Notes: generated by a model from the sequence alone, not told the origin. 64,000 nucleotides of DNA from Marinobacter denitrificans (GCF_008795955.1 NZ_VMHN01000003.1:124001-188000); one strand, 5' to 3'; shown: positions 1-10,227, numbered from the stretch's first letter. Made by a program: numbers and translations.

Positions 1-959
1 ACACAACGGGAAGCATCCTCTGAGCTGCCGGTCATCTGGGTGACGGCTGCATCCATGGCGGTAAGCAGGCGGTCGATGGTGCCCTGAATCTGGTCGGTGG
101 AATCCTGAACCCGTTGCGCCAGGTTGCGTACTTCGTCGGCTACGACGGCGAAACCCCGGCCCTGTTCTCCGGCGCGGGCCGCTTCAATGGCGGCGTTCAG
201 TGCCAGCAGGTTGGTCTGTTCGGCAATGCCTTTTATCTCGGCCACGGCGTGGCTGATTTCGTGACTGTTCTCCGCCAGGGCCTGCACGCTGTTTGCGGAG
301 GTCTGGATGGCGGTTGCCAGGTGTCGGATAGAGTCCGCACTGCGGCTGACCCGCTCGCTGCCCTCAATGGCGGTATTTCTGGCTTCGTGGGAGAGGGTCT
401 TGGCGATACCGGCCTGTTCAGCGATGCCGGTAAAGCTCTGGAGCATGGTTTCGACGACCTCTGAGCTGCGGTCGGCGCCGGACTGCTGGCGGCTCAGGTC
501 ACCTCTGCGGGCTTCTGCCGCGGTTGTCAGCTCCCGCACCTCACTGTGAAGGTGGTCGATTGCCTGTTTCATGCTTTTGACCACGCCCATGGTGCGGTCC
601 TGCATGGCGTTGAAGGCCAGGGCCATTTCGCCGATTTCGTCCGTGGAGTCTATATGGGCCCGCTCACTAAGATTGCCGGAAGCCTGAACCGACACCATGG
701 TTTTTTTCAGGCGGTAAACGTGCCGTTCAATAAAGGAGATCAGCAGTTGCGAGCCGGCCATTTCAAGTACCATCAGCACGGCGACGACCAGGGCAAAGCC
801 TCCGGCGGTTTCGCTGAAAACGGCGGGAAAGGGCTGGCCCGTTAGCTCGGCAATGGTGTTCATGGCGTAGAGCACCAACAGGCAGAGAACCACAAACACA
901 ACAATATTGAGCAGCCAGAACTTGTACTTAAGCCGGGCATTCCTGAGCAGTTGTAACAT
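1..959 (-). CDS. Methyl-accepting chemotaxis protein (3' part lies beyond the window)
   Basis: This transmembrane chemoreceptor would signal through CheW/CheA. Translating the minus strand from the ATG at 959 gives about 319 uninterrupted codons. Two hydrophobic segments (about residues 15-31 and 47-66) flank only a short periplasmic loop. A HAMP-like linker follows, then the signalling domain. The hairpin tip is unmistakable: [17 protein letters not shown], then [15 protein letters not shown]. The tiny periplasmic portion suggests it does not bind ligand through a classical four-helix or Cache domain and may sense membrane state or a partner protein; this is inference. The start lies 8 nt after the lipA stop, so it is probably cotranscribed with lipA. 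The C-terminus is off the edge, so any methylation or CheR-tether motif there cannot be judged. Confidence 0.93.
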   Translation of the reverse strand, partial: MLQLLRNARLKYKFWLLNIVVFVVLCLLVLYAMNTIAELTGQPFPAVFSETAGGFALVVAVLMVLEMAGSQLLISFIERHVYRLKKTMVSVQASGNLSERAHIDSTDEIGEMALAFNAMQDRTMGVVKSMKQAIDHLHSEVRELTTAAEARRGDLSRQQSGADRSSEVVETMLQSFTGIAEQAGIAKTLSHEARNTAIEGSERVSRSADSIRHLATAIQTSANSVQALAENSHEISHAVAEIKGIAEQTNLLALNAAIEAARAGEQGRGFAVVADEVRNLAQRVQDSTDQIQGTIDRLLTAMDAAVTQMTGSSEDASRC

Positions 960-967
960 GTAAGGTC

Positions 968-2014
968 TCAGTCAACAGCTTTTACGGGGATCTGATGTGC
1001 TTTCGATGAAGCGGGGACTTCCGGCACGGCAAGGCCAAGGTTGTTCTTCTCGAATACACGGTCGGCACGATAGCTGGAGCGCACCATAGGACCCGATGGC
1101 ACTTCCATGAAGCCTTTCTCCAGGCCGATTTCCCGGTAGCGGTTGAAGTCATCCGGGGTAACGTATTTCTCTACCGGCAGGTGATTCTGGGTCGGGCGCA
1201 GATACTGGCCGAGGGTCAGTATGTCGACATCGATGGCCCGCAGGTCATCCATGGTTTGCAGTATTTCTTCCTCGGTTTCACCAAGGCCCAGCATCAGGCT
1301 GGTTTTGGTGAGTACGTCGGGGCGGTACTTCTTGGCATGGGCCAGCACGCTGAGGGTTTTTTCATAGCCGGCCCGGGGGTCCCGCACGCGGGTGGTCAGG
1401 CGTTTCACGGTTTCCACGTTCTGGGCGAACACGTCCAGGCCGGAGTCAACAACCTTTTCCACGTGTTCCATCACCGCGTCGAAATCCGGCGTCAGGGCTT
1501 CAACGGCTACGTGTGGTGTGCGTTGCTTGATGGCGGATACGCAGGCTGCGTAATGGGCCGCGCCACCGTCTTCCAGGTCATCCCGGTCCACAGAGGTGAG
1601 CACGATGTATCGCAGACCCATGAGTTCTACCGATTTGGCGGTATTCTCGGGCTCTTCGTGGTCCAGCCAGCCCTTGGGGTTGCCGGTGTCGACGGCGCAG
1701 AAGCGGCAGGCCCGGGTGCAGACAGACCCCATCACCATGATGGTGGCGGTCCCGTTGGTCCAGCACTCACCGATATTGGGGCAGTGGGATTCCTGGCACA
1801 CCGTGCTAAGGCGGTGTTCGCTCACATTCTTGCGAACCGATTCATAACGCTCGCCACCGGGCATGCGGGCCCGGAGCCAGGAGGGTTTACGCTGAGTCCC
1901 GGTATCAATAATGCCAGAGCCCGAGCGCTTGATTCCGTCCTTGATGGCGGAAAAACCATGCTCATTGCGGAACTTGGAACCACTGGTGACACGGGGTTTG
2001 GCGCTGTCGCTCAT
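968..2014 (-). CDS. lipA: Lipoyl synthase LipA
   Basis: This radical-SAM enzyme inserts two sulfurs into octanoyl groups on E2 and GcvH proteins to form lipoyl cofactors. In the 348-residue product the auxiliary cluster cysteines are C73, C78 and C84 (C-x4-C-x5-C). The SAM-cluster cysteines are C99, C103 and C106 (CTRACRFC). The conserved RSSY motif is near the C-terminus. The frame is open for 61 codons further upstream, but that stretch runs back over the metY terminator and 3' end. The ATG at 2014, preceded by an AGAAGAGAG stretch, gives the family-typical length. No lipB lies next to it, unlike many proteobacteria, so this may be a lone or second lipA copy. The chemoreceptor gene follows after 8 nt. 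Confidence 0.95.
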   Translation of the reverse strand: MSDSAKPRVTSGSKFRNEHGFSAIKDGIKRSGSGIIDTGTQRKPSWLRARMPGGERYESVRKNVSEHRLSTVCQESHCPNIGECWTNGTATIMVMGSVCTRACRFCAVDTGNPKGWLDHEEPENTAKSVELMGLRYIVLTSVDRDDLEDGGAAHYAACVSAIKQRTPHVAVEALTPDFDAVMEHVEKVVDSGLDVFAQNVETVKRLTTRVRDPRAGYEKTLSVLAHAKKYRPDVLTKTSLMLGLGETEEEILQTMDDLRAIDVDILTLGQYLRPTQNHLPVEKYVTPDDFNRYREIGLEKGFMEVPSGPMVRSSYRADRVFEKNNLGLAVPEVPASSKAHQIPVKAVD

Positions 2015-2101
2015 TACTACGGGACTCTCTTCTTGGTTGACCTTAAAGGGTAATCTGCACCAGCGGAGGATACAAGACAGATACGGACAATCACGGGGAT
2101 T

Positions 2102-2127
2102 CCGGGCACGACCTTGGTCGTACCCGG
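2102..2127 (-). terminator. Hairpin just after metY
   Basis: The arms CCGGGCACGACC and GGTCGTACCCGG are 12 nt each with one mismatch and a TT loop. The hairpin starts 9 nt past the metY stop on the minus strand. No strong T-run follows, so it may only partly terminate before lipA. Confidence 0.55.
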
Positions 2128-2135
2128 ATTCTGAT

Positions 2136-3413
2136 TCAGGCTGTGGCTTTGTCCAGTGCCTGACTGATATCGGCAATGATGTCGTCCACGTGCTCAATGC
2201 CGATAGACAACCGCACGAGATCTTCGCTCACGCCGGCGCTTGCCAGCTCTTCCGGGTTCAGCTGCCGGTGTGTGGTTGTGGCCGGATGGCAGGCCAGGGA
2301 TTTGGCGTCACCAATGTTTACCAGACGATAGATCAGTTGCAGGGCATCAATAAACTTTGCGCCATTTTCTTTCCCGCCGGTGATGCCGAAGCTGAGAATG
2401 CCAGAAGCTCGGCCGCCACAGATCTTGTCGCAGGTAGCCTTGTAGGGGCTGTCTGCCAGGGTGGCGTAGTTCACCCACTCGACGGCCGGGTGCTCCTGCA
2501 GGTAGTTGGCCACTTTTTCCGCGTTCTCGCAGTGGCGCTCCATGCGCAGGCCAAGGGTTTCCAGGCCCTGCATGATCAGGAAAGCATTGAACGGGGCGAG
2601 GGCAGCGCCGGTGTTACGCAGCGGAACCACCCGGCAGCGGCCAATGAAGGCAGCTGCGCCCAGAGCTTCGGTATAAACCACGCCATGGTAGGAGGGGTCC
2701 GGTTCGTTGAGCATCGGGAACTTCGACTTGTTGGCGGCCCAGTCGAATTTTCCGGAATCCACCACCACACCGGCAACTGTTGTGCCGTGGCCACCGATGT
2801 ATTTGGTCAGTGAGTGAACCACGATATCAGCCCCATGCTCGATAGGGCGGCACAGGAACGGTGTTGCCACGGTGTTGTCGACGATCAGCGGAATACCGTG
2901 CTTGTGGGCAATTTCCGCCCAGCGCTGGATATCCACCACGTTGCCGGCCGGATTACCAATGGATTCGCAGAACAGGGCGCGGGTGTTGTCGTCAATGGCC
3001 TTGTCCACCGCGTCAAAGTCATCGTGCCGCACCATGCGGCACTCGATGCCCTGGTTCGGCAGCGAGTGGGCAAACAGGTTGTAGGTGCCGCCATAAAGCT
3101 GGCCGGTGCTGACGATGTTATTGCCCACCTTGCAGATGGTCTGCAGCGCATAAAGGATAGCGGCCATGCCCGATGCCACTGCCAGCGCACCCACGCCACC
3201 TTCCAGCTGCGCCATGCGCTCTTCCAGTACCGCGTTAGTAGGGTTCATGATGCGGGTATAGATATTGCCCTGCACCTTCAGGTCGAAGAGGTCGGCACCA
3301 TGCTGGGTATCGTCGAAGGTGTAGGAGGTGGTCTGGTAGATGGGGGTGGTGGCGGCGTTCGTGGTCGGGTCGCCGTTAAAGCCCGCGTGGAGTGCGAGAG
3401 TTTCCGGTTTCAT
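2136..3413 (-). CDS. metY: O-acetylhomoserine aminocarboxypropyltransferase (sulfhydrylase)
   Basis: This PLP enzyme condenses O-acetyl- (or O-succinyl-) homoserine with sulfide to make homocysteine for direct sulfhydrylation in methionine synthesis. The 425-residue product begins [12 protein letters not shown] and has the Cys/Met-metabolism fold throughout. The PLP lysine is K204 in [10 protein letters not shown], with the usual VDN at 178-180. The start at 3413 has an AGGGA site about 9 nt upstream; the frame opens earlier but has no support there. Full length of about 425 residues favours the MetY/OAH-sulfhydrylase branch over the shorter MetB/MetZ forms. The gene is divergent from the opp operon. 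Confidence 0.93.
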   Translation of the reverse strand: MKPETLALHAGFNGDPTTNAATTPIYQTTSYTFDDTQHGADLFDLKVQGNIYTRIMNPTNAVLEERMAQLEGGVGALAVASGMAAILYALQTICKVGNNIVSTGQLYGGTYNLFAHSLPNQGIECRMVRHDDFDAVDKAIDDNTRALFCESIGNPAGNVVDIQRWAEIAHKHGIPLIVDNTVATPFLCRPIEHGADIVVHSLTKYIGGHGTTVAGVVVDSGKFDWAANKSKFPMLNEPDPSYHGVVYTEALGAAAFIGRCRVVPLRNTGAALAPFNAFLIMQGLETLGLRMERHCENAEKVANYLQEHPAVEWVNYATLADSPYKATCDKICGGRASGILSFGITGGKENGAKFIDALQLIYRLVNIGDAKSLACHPATTTHRQLNPEELASAGVSEDLVRLSIGIEHVDDIIADISQALDKATA

Positions 3414-3563
3414 GATAGTGCATCCCTTTTGTTTTGGTGGGTACTGGTGTTGAGGCAGAACATCTCCTGAAGAGTATGCCACAGGCAACACAGTGTGAGC
3501 AGAGTTTCATCTTCGCCGTGTCAGCTTGTTACTTCCTTGATTTCGCGCTAGCTTCGGTCAGAT

Positions 3564-5306
3564 ATGACCCTTATCAACCAGCAAAGAAAAATCGTTCAGA
3601 GGCGCGGGCCGTCGGGGAGTGGCATACGGCACTCGGTTCAGGGCGTAGTGGTTTTGCTGGTAACGCTGGCGCTGGCGGCCTGCAGTGAAGAAGGCGAGAA
3701 AAAAGCCGGTGACGAAGCTCTGGCTGCTGCTGATATCCGTGCACCTGAAGCGCGGTTTCAGGAGCACCCGGAAAGCGGCGAGAGACTGGCCCGCAAGCAG
3801 GTGCTTGTCCGGGGGAATGCCAGTGAGCCAGCGTCGCTGGACCCCCAACTGGTAGAGGATACCGTTGGGGGCGCCATTGTGGTCGATCTGTTCGAGGGAC
3901 TGACCCGCAGCGGCCCCGATGGAGATACCGAACCTGCGCTGGCAAAGTCCTGGGTTTCCTCAGATAACAACCTGACATGGACCTTTCACCTGCGCGAAGA
4001 CGGCCGCTGGAGTGATGGCACAGGCGTCACCGCCCACGACTTCGTATACGGCTGGCGCCGGGCGGTGGACCCGAAGGTGGGGTCCAATTACGCCTATTAC
4101 ATCGAATCCGCCGGGGTGGCCAATGCCGGTGAGATCATCGCCGGGGAGAAACCATCGGAAACACTGGGTGTGCGTGCCCTCGACGATTTCACTCTCGAAG
4201 TGTCGCTGGATCAGCCGATCACCTACCTGCCAGACATGACCGTCCACTACACCATGTTTCCCGCCCCCAGGCAGGCAATCGAAGCCCATGGCGCGGACTG
4301 GACCAGGCCGGGAAACATGGTCTCCAACGGTGCCTACCTGCTGCATACCTGGCATCTGGGCGAGAAACTGGTAGCGGCCCGCAATCCCTTTTACCGCGAG
4401 GATGATCAGACCATTATCGACCGCGTGGTGTATGTGCCCATTGAGTCCGCTTCTGCAGAGCTCCAGCGTTATGCCAGTGGTGAGCTCCATATGACATCCA
4501 CGGTGCCGGTATCCCAGATGGCCCGGCTGAAGAAGGAGCGGCCTGCTGAGCTGGTGATGGCTCCCAGCATCGCCACTTATATGTATACGTTTAACGTCAA
4601 TCGGCCGCCGTTTGATGATGTGCGTGTTCGCCGGGCCCTGACCTACGCCATCGACCGGAACATTGTCGTCAGCTATATCACCCGTGGCGAACAGATGCCG
4701 GCTTTCAGCCTGACGCCGCCCTACGTCAGTGGCTTTGATTTCCGGCAGCCGGAGTATGCAACCTGGAGCCAGCCGGAGCGGGACGAGGCGGCACGCCAGG
4801 AGCTCAGGAAGGCCGGTTACACCGACGACAATCCTTTGGAGTTCGAGCTGCTTTACAACACGGATGAAAGCCACAAGGCACTGGCCATTGTGATCAGCCA
4901 GATGTGGAAGGAAAAACTGGGGGCAAGCGTCACCATCAGCAACCTGGAGTGGAAGACGTTCCTATCGCAAAAACAGGCCGGCAACTTCGGTATGGCCCGC
5001 CATGGCTGGAAAGGTGACTACAATGAAGCTTCCACCTTCCTGACATTATTGACCAGTGACAGCGGTAATAATGACGGCGGCTGGAGTAATCCCGAATACG
5101 ATCAGCTGCTGCTGGAGGCCCGTTCCAGCAAGGACCCCAATCCCTATTACGTCCGGGCGGAAGAAATCCTGTGGCAGGAGTTCCCGGTGGCGCCGGTGTA
5201 TTTCAATACCACGGTGGCCCTGGTAAGCCCTATGCTGAAGGGCTACCCGGAGAATAATGCCCGAAACATCATTTACAGCAAGGACATGTACATCACTGCG
5301 GACTGA
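3564..5306 (+). CDS. oppA: Peptide ABC transporter substrate-binding lipoprotein (OppA family)
   Basis: This periplasmic oligopeptide-binding protein delivers ligand to the OppBC permease. The 580-residue product has a signal peptide ending in the lipobox LALAAC, so Cys40 should be lipidated. A mature SBP family 5 domain follows, with recognisable blocks such as EPASLDPQ, WTFHLREDGRWSDG and the YAID/NVNRPPFDD region. It is the first gene of a five-gene operon; oppB starts 8 nt after its stop. The Shine-Dalgarno site before 3564 is weak, so the exact start is the least certain part. Substrate could be oligopeptides or murein tripeptides (MppA-like); sequence alone does not settle this. Confidence 0.92.
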   Translation: MTLINQQRKIVQRRGPSGSGIRHSVQGVVVLLVTLALAACSEEGEKKAGDEALAAADIRAPEARFQEHPESGERLARKQVLVRGNASEPASLDPQLVEDTVGGAIVVDLFEGLTRSGPDGDTEPALAKSWVSSDNNLTWTFHLREDGRWSDGTGVTAHDFVYGWRRAVDPKVGSNYAYYIESAGVANAGEIIAGEKPSETLGVRALDDFTLEVSLDQPITYLPDMTVHYTMFPAPRQAIEAHGADWTRPGNMVSNGAYLLHTWHLGEKLVAARNPFYREDDQTIIDRVVYVPIESASAELQRYASGELHMTSTVPVSQMARLKKERPAELVMAPSIATYMYTFNVNRPPFDDVRVRRALTYAIDRNIVVSYITRGEQMPAFSLTPPYVSGFDFRQPEYATWSQPERDEAARQELRKAGYTDDNPLEFELLYNTDESHKALAIVISQMWKEKLGASVTISNLEWKTFLSQKQAGNFGMARHGWKGDYNEASTFLTLLTSDSGNNDGGWSNPEYDQLLLEARSSKDPNPYYVRAEEILWQEFPVAPVYFNTTVALVSPMLKGYPENNARNIIYSKDMYITAD

Positions 5307-5314
5307 GGACAGCC

Positions 5315-6235
5315 ATGTTCAGTTTCATAATCCGGCGTTTGCTGGTTGCGGTACCCACCGTGCTGGCGTTGATCACAGTCTCGTTCGTGCTGATGCACGC
5401 AGCGCCGGGTGGGCCGTTTACCAATGAACGTAATGTGCCGGAAGCGGTGATGGAAAACATCGAGGCCAAATACAACCTGGATAAACCCCTGTGGCAGCAG
5501 TATTTCATCTACGTTGGCAACGTGGCCCAGGGCGATCTGGGCCCCTCATTCCGCTACAAGGACTTCACCGTCAACGAGCTGATCGAGTCCAGCTTTCCCC
5601 GGTCCGCCTACATCGGCGCATGGTCTTTCCTGTTCGTGATGGTGTTCGGGGTGGGGCTGGGTGTTCTCGCCGCACTGAAACAGAACCGATGGCCGGATTC
5701 CACCGTGATGACTGCCGCCATGACCGGGGTGGTCTTTCCCAATTTCGTCATGGCGCCGCTGCTGGTGCTGCTGTTTGCCGTCACCCTGCGCTGGCTGCCT
5801 GCTGGCGGGTGGGAAGGCGGACAGGTGGAATACATCGTGATGCCCATCATCGCCATGGCCACCTCGTACATCGCCCAGGTGGCGCGGATCACCCGCAGCA
5901 GTATGATCGAAACCCTGCGCAGCCCGTTTATACGCACTGCCCGGGCCAAGGGTATACCCCGGTACAAGATTGTGCTGCGCCATGCGCTCAAGCCGGCACT
6001 GATCCCGGTGGTGTCCTACCTCGGCCCGGCCTTTGTGGGCATCATTACCGGCTCGGTGATTATTGATCAGGTGTTCTCCACTGGCGGCATCGGCCAGCAC
6101 TTCGTCAACGGCGCCATCAACCGCGATTATTCGCTGATTCTCGGCATCACCATTCTGGTGGGCATACTCACCATTATGTTTAACGCCGTGGTGGATATTC
6201 TCTACACCTGGCTGGACCCAAGGGTGCGTTACTGA
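5315..6235 (+). CDS. oppB: Oligopeptide ABC transporter permease OppB
   Basis: This inner-membrane permease subunit (306 residues) has six predicted membrane segments, the first at about residues 9-30. The cytoplasmic EAA loop for ATPase contact is visible as ARAKGIPRYKIVLRHALKPA. A GGACAGCC site precedes the ATG. Its stop shares one base with the oppC start (TGATG), so the two are probably translationally coupled. Confidence 0.94.
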   Translation: MFSFIIRRLLVAVPTVLALITVSFVLMHAAPGGPFTNERNVPEAVMENIEAKYNLDKPLWQQYFIYVGNVAQGDLGPSFRYKDFTVNELIESSFPRSAYIGAWSFLFVMVFGVGLGVLAALKQNRWPDSTVMTAAMTGVVFPNFVMAPLLVLLFAVTLRWLPAGGWEGGQVEYIVMPIIAMATSYIAQVARITRSSMIETLRSPFIRTARAKGIPRYKIVLRHALKPALIPVVSYLGPAFVGIITGSVIIDQVFSTGGIGQHFVNGAINRDYSLILGITILVGILTIMFNAVVDILYTWLDPRVRY

Positions 6236-7167
6236 TGCTCTTCTCCGACAAACACGCCGGCATGGGCGAGCTGGCGGATACCCTGACAGACGACGCCTAC
6301 ACCGAAGGCCGCAGCCTGTGGCGCGATGCCCGCCGGCGGTTCATGCAGCACCGGGCCGCCGTAGCAAGCCTGGTGGTGCTGGCCCTGCTGCTGATATTCG
6401 CCGCTTTTGGCCAGCACCTGTCGCCATGGGATAACGAGTCCATCGACTGGGCCAGCCTGCCGAACCTGGATGAAGACGGTGTGCCGAGCCTGGCCAGCCA
6501 GCACTATTTCGGCCTGGACCCCATCGGTCGCGACCTGTACCAGCGTACCGTGCAGGGCAGCCGGATATCCTTGATGGTGGGTGTGCTCGGGGCACTGACG
6601 GCGGTGATTATCGGCACACTGTACGGAGCCATCTCGGGCTACGTAGGCGGGCGTACCGACGCCATCATGATGCGCACCCTGGAAGTGCTCAGTGCCTTCC
6701 CGTTCATGTTCCTGGTGATTGTGCTGATGGCGGTATTCGGGCGGAATGTGCTGCTGATCTTCATCGCCATCGGTGCCGTGAGCTGGCTGAACATGGCCCG
6801 TATCGTCCGCGGCCAGACTCTCAGCCTCAAGCGCAAGGAGTACATCGAGGCGGCCATGGCCGTGGGTGTGCACCCCATCCTGATTGTTCTCCGCCACATC
6901 GTACCCAATGTGCTGGGGGTGGTGATTGTCTATGCCACCCTGCTGGTGCCGGAAATGATCCTTTTCGAGTCCTTTATCTCGTTCCTCGGGCTGGGGGTGT
7001 CGGAACCTTATACCTCCTGGGGCGCGCTGATTTCCGAGGGGGCAGATGCCATGTGGACGGCTCCCTGGACGCTGATCTTTCCCATGTTGATGCTGGTGCT
7101 CACTCTGTTCTGTTTCAATTTCCTCGGCGACGGGCTGCGGGATGCCCTCGACCCCAAAGACCGCTGA
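6235..7167 (+). CDS. oppC: Oligopeptide ABC transporter permease OppC
   Basis: This is the second permease subunit, 310 residues. It carries the OppC_N-type amphipathic leader (about residues 1-35) before the first membrane helix. It then has the extra periplasmic segment ending FGLDPIGRDLYQR and an EAA loop (EAAMAVGVHPILIVLRHIVPN). It heterodimerises with OppB. The start overlaps the oppB stop by one base, and oppD begins 18 nt after its end. Confidence 0.94.
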   Translation: MLFSDKHAGMGELADTLTDDAYTEGRSLWRDARRRFMQHRAAVASLVVLALLLIFAAFGQHLSPWDNESIDWASLPNLDEDGVPSLASQHYFGLDPIGRDLYQRTVQGSRISLMVGVLGALTAVIIGTLYGAISGYVGGRTDAIMMRTLEVLSAFPFMFLVIVLMAVFGRNVLLIFIAIGAVSWLNMARIVRGQTLSLKRKEYIEAAMAVGVHPILIVLRHIVPNVLGVVIVYATLLVPEMILFESFISFLGLGVSEPYTSWGALISEGADAMWTAPWTLIFPMLMLVLTLFCFNFLGDGLRDALDPKDR

Positions 7168-7185
7168 CCCGGCAGGAACTGTTCT

Positions 7186-8154
7186 ATGGCAATGCTGGAA
7201 GTCAACAACCTGAACGTGGATTTCGACACGCCGGACGGCACCCTGCAGGCGGTGCGGGGGCTCAGTTATCACCTGGAATCCGGGCAGACCCTGGGGATTG
7301 TGGGAGAGTCCGGCGCCGGCAAAAGCCAGGGCGTTTTTGCCCTGATGGGCCTGCTGCCGGACAACGCCAGGGTGAGTGGCGAGGTGGTGTTTGAAGGCGA
7401 GCAGCTGCTCAACCTGCCCGAAAAACGCCTGAACAGGATTCGCGCGGCCCGTATCGGTATGATCTTTCAGGACCCGATGACCTCCCTGAACCCCTTCATG
7501 AAAGTCAGCGACCAGCTTACCGAGGTACTGGTGCAACACAAGGGCATCAGCCGTAAACAGGCGCTGCAGGAGTCCCTGCAGATGCTGGATGCGGTGCGCA
7601 TTCCCGAGGCCCGCGACCGTATTCACCGCTATCCCCACGAATTCTCTGGTGGCATGCGCCAGCGAGTGATGATCGCCATGTCCCTGCTGTGCAGGCCGCA
7701 GTTGCTGATTGCGGATGAGCCTACCACCGCCCTGGATGTGACCGTACAGGCGCAGGTGATGGGCCTGCTGAAGGAGCTGCAGCAGGAATTCAACACCGCC
7801 ATTATCCTGATCACCCACGATCTGGGCGTGGTGGCGGGAAGCTGTGACCAGACCCTGGTGATGTATGGCGGCCAGATGATGGAATATGCCGCCACCCGGG
7901 ACCTGTTCCGCGATCCTGCCCACCCCTATACCAAAGGGCTGATGGGCGCGATTCCGCGTATCGACGAGCAGATTCACGAACTGGTGACCATTCCCGGCAA
8001 TCCGCCCAACCTGATGAACCTGCCGCCCGGTTGTCCTTTCTTCAGCCGGTGCCCGGTGGCCGAGCCCCGGTGTTACCACGAACTGGACCCACCGCAGCAT
8101 TTTGAGCCGGACCGGATAAGGGTATGCAACCTGCCACGGGAGGCCATTCGATGA
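7186..8154 (+). CDS. oppD: Oligopeptide ABC transporter ATP-binding protein OppD
   Basis: One of two ATPases energising the importer (322 residues). Walker A reads GESGAGKS (about 39-46), the signature is FSGGMRQRV, and Walker B is [12 protein letters not shown]. The C-terminal oligo_HPY extension is present with the cysteine cluster CPFFSRCP...CYHE, which in relatives can hold an iron-sulfur cluster. A start with a GGCAGGAACTGTTCT leader lies 18 nt after oppC. The stop overlaps the oppF start in an ATGA arrangement. Confidence 0.95.
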   Translation: MAMLEVNNLNVDFDTPDGTLQAVRGLSYHLESGQTLGIVGESGAGKSQGVFALMGLLPDNARVSGEVVFEGEQLLNLPEKRLNRIRAARIGMIFQDPMTSLNPFMKVSDQLTEVLVQHKGISRKQALQESLQMLDAVRIPEARDRIHRYPHEFSGGMRQRVMIAMSLLCRPQLLIADEPTTALDVTVQAQVMGLLKELQQEFNTAIILITHDLGVVAGSCDQTLVMYGGQMMEYAATRDLFRDPAHPYTKGLMGAIPRIDEQIHELVTIPGNPPNLMNLPPGCPFFSRCPVAEPRCYHELDPPQHFEPDRIRVCNLPREAIR

Positions 8155-9155
8155 ACGACCAGCAGCCCCTGCTGGCGGTGGAAAACCTGCAGGTAACCTT
8201 CGACATCATGCCCCGTAATGCCTGGCCCTGGACCCGCCCGCAGAAATTGCGGGCAGTGAACAGTGTCAGCTTCACCCTGAGCGAAGGGCAAACCCTGGGT
8301 ATCGTGGGGGAGTCCGGCTGCGGCAAGTCCACCCTGGCAAGGGCCATAATGGGCATGGTGCCCAGTCAGGCGGGGAAGGTGGTCTGGCTGGGGGAGGATC
8401 TGCGAGGCCTGAACCTGAAACAGCTGCGCAAACGCCGCCGGCGCCTGCAGATGGTCTTCCAGGACCCGCTTGCTTCCCTGTCACCCCGCATGACCGTTGG
8501 CGACATCATTGCCGAACCCCTGCGTACTCATTACCCGGACATCAAGGGCACCGAGTTGCGGGAGAAAGTGGACGCCATCATGGAGCGTGTCGGCCTGCAC
8601 CCCCACCAGAAGAACCGCTACCCCCATGAATTTTCCGGCGGCCAGTGCCAGCGGGTAGGCATTGCCCGGGCGCTGATTCTGGAACCGAAACTGATCATCT
8701 GCGACGAACCCGTCTCCGCCCTGGATGTGTCGGTACAGGCCCAGGTAATCAACCTGCTGAAAAATCTGCAGCGCGACATGGGCCTGTCACTGATCTTCAT
8801 CGCCCATGACCTGAGCGTGGTAAAGCACATCAGCGACCGTGTGATGGTGCTGTACCTGGGCAACGTGGCCGAAAACGCCACGCGGGCTGAACTGTTCGCC
8901 AGCCCTCAACATCCCTACACCCAGGCCCTGATGGCCGCCGTGCCGATTCCCGACCCGGAGAGGGAGCGGGCGAAGCTTCCGGCGGAAGTGGAAGGTGATC
9001 TGCCATCCCCCATGGACCCGCCCAGTGGCTGTGTTTTCCGAACGCGCTGCCCGCTGGCAACGGAGTATTGCAGCAGGGAAGTGCCGGTACTGGAAGACAA
9101 GACCGGGGCAGGTCATTGGGTGGCATGTCATTACGCGGAGCGGGCTCCGGAGTGA
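8151..9155 (+). CDS. oppF: Oligopeptide ABC transporter ATP-binding protein OppF
   Basis: The second ATPase of the importer (334 residues). Walker A is GESGCGKST, the signature is FSGGQCQRV, and Walker B is LIICDEPVSALD. The C-terminal CVFRTRCP cysteine region is typical of OppD/F proteins. The ATG at 8151 overlaps the oppD TGA and is preferred over an in-frame ATG 27 nt upstream that lies inside oppD. It is the last gene of the operon and converges on the PA14 gene with only 14 bp between. Confidence 0.94.
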   Translation: MNDQQPLLAVENLQVTFDIMPRNAWPWTRPQKLRAVNSVSFTLSEGQTLGIVGESGCGKSTLARAIMGMVPSQAGKVVWLGEDLRGLNLKQLRKRRRRLQMVFQDPLASLSPRMTVGDIIAEPLRTHYPDIKGTELREKVDAIMERVGLHPHQKNRYPHEFSGGQCQRVGIARALILEPKLIICDEPVSALDVSVQAQVINLLKNLQRDMGLSLIFIAHDLSVVKHISDRVMVLYLGNVAENATRAELFASPQHPYTQALMAAVPIPDPERERAKLPAEVEGDLPSPMDPPSGCVFRTRCPLATEYCSREVPVLEDKTGAGHWVACHYAERAPE

Positions 9156-9169
9156 GAAGGCCGCCTGAA

Positions 9170-10000
9170 CTACTCCAGTGATTTGGATACAAGGGGCGAG
9201 TGGGCGCTTTCCCGGCCATTCTGGTCCACCACGGTGATTGCGAAGTGCCAGTGTCCCTTGGGCAGATCCTGAAACGTGTAGGAACTCTGGTCGCTATCCA
9301 CTTTATGGACTTTGCCCAGCTCTTTTGCGCTGTTGCCATACAGGATTCTGTAATGATCAATTTCACTGAGGGCTATCGATGTACCGTCCATTCGGGTCAG
9401 CGGGGCGGTCCACGACAGGCTTATGGTTTTGTTTGCCTTGGGTTCCGTACTGGCGACAGGTTTGGAATCGGGAGTGATCACGGTCTTCGAGGTGGGGATG
9501 TCACCCCCATTGGCAAGGTCGGTAATGGTCAGGTATGCAAAAGCACTGCCTTTGTTTTCTCGATACTCCATGATCAACGGCAAGCGCTGCCCGGCCTTGA
9601 GTGAAATGTTGTGACTATGGTGCTGTTTGCCCTGGCGCTTCCATTGGTTGATAACGGCCTGGTTACCGATATACAGCTTAACACCGTCGTCGGTATTGGT
9701 GGTGAACCGATATTGCCGCGTCCCTTTTCTATGGGGGGCCGTGAACAGCCCGCTCCAGCGCACGCTGAAGCTATCCTGCGGCACACCTTTCATGGGGTTG
9801 CCGGAGCTCCAGTTGAAATTGATATCCGAGTCCACGCGGGAGTGAACCAGGTGATTGAAGTTGGTGCCTTTATAGTACTCGCCGAAAAAACCGGGGGTGG
9901 GATCGGTTTCGGTGGTGGATGTAGTGGCGGCGGGTAGGGTGGTTGCGATACTGGCGAGTAAAAGGGAGCCTGCAATGCAGGTCAGTCTTCTGAGAGTCAT
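9170..10000 (-). CDS. Secreted PA14 / fibronectin type III domain protein
   Basis: I recognise the domains but not a specific function. The 276-residue product has a signal peptide (about 1-24). A PA14 domain spans about residues 37-160, with GFFGEYY, FSVRWSGLF, YRFTTNTDDGVKLYIG and a VINQW turn; family members often bind glycans. A fibronectin type III module spans about 190-276 (ISLSWTAP, IDHYRILYG, HFAITVVD). No catalytic domain or anchor is visible, so it is probably periplasmic or secreted. GAGG stands 8 nt before the ATG. It is monocistronic and sits between opp and tRNA-Met, a conserved-order boundary, so it may be an accessory insertion. Confidence 0.85.
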   Translation of the reverse strand: MTLRRLTCIAGSLLLASIATTLPAATTSTTETDPTPGFFGEYYKGTNFNHLVHSRVDSDINFNWSSGNPMKGVPQDSFSVRWSGLFTAPHRKGTRQYRFTTNTDDGVKLYIGNQAVINQWKRQGKQHHSHNISLKAGQRLPLIMEYRENKGSAFAYLTITDLANGGDIPTSKTVITPDSKPVASTEPKANKTISLSWTAPLTRMDGTSIALSEIDHYRILYGNSAKELGKVHKVDSDQSSYTFQDLPKGHWHFAITVVDQNGRESAHSPLVSKSLE

Positions 10001-10159
10001 CGTGAGCCTCTTCTAATTTTTTTAAGCAGGAAGCGCTATTCCTGAGCGAACCTCTATGCGGATGGAAAGTATGGAGTATGCCGTCCTGGCTTTAAAAACC
10101 GGGAGTAGGGTAGACCTGTTGCTGCGGAGTGTTTAATTAAGAATTGTTCAGTTTGTAAC

Positions 10160-10190
10160 CGGGCATGTATTAAACGGGCATGTATTAAAA
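10160..10190. repeat. Tandem 15-bp direct repeat
   Basis: GGGCATGTATTAAA occurs twice head to tail just downstream of the tRNA-Met terminator. It is probably a small slippage duplication with no obvious role. Confidence 0.6.
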
Positions 10191-10220
10191 AAGGGCCCAC
10201 GCTTTCGCGAGGACCCTTTC
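10185..10220 (-). terminator. Intrinsic terminator of tRNA-Met
   Basis: On the minus strand AAAGGGTCC pairs with GGGCCCTTT across a GCGAAAGC-containing top. A run of six T residues follows. It starts 8 nt past the tRNA CCA end. Confidence 0.85.
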
Positions 10221-10227
10221 GTAATAC

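Noticed and set aside
2015..2197. Extension of lipA by 61 codons
   Set aside because: It runs over the metY terminator and 3' end and has no similarity to LipA N-termini.
6229..8100. Long open frame on the minus strand opposite oppC and oppD (623 codons)
   Set aside because: It is rich in His, Gln and Gly with no domain or signal, typical of an antisense frame in GC-rich DNA; the plus-strand opp genes are unambiguous.
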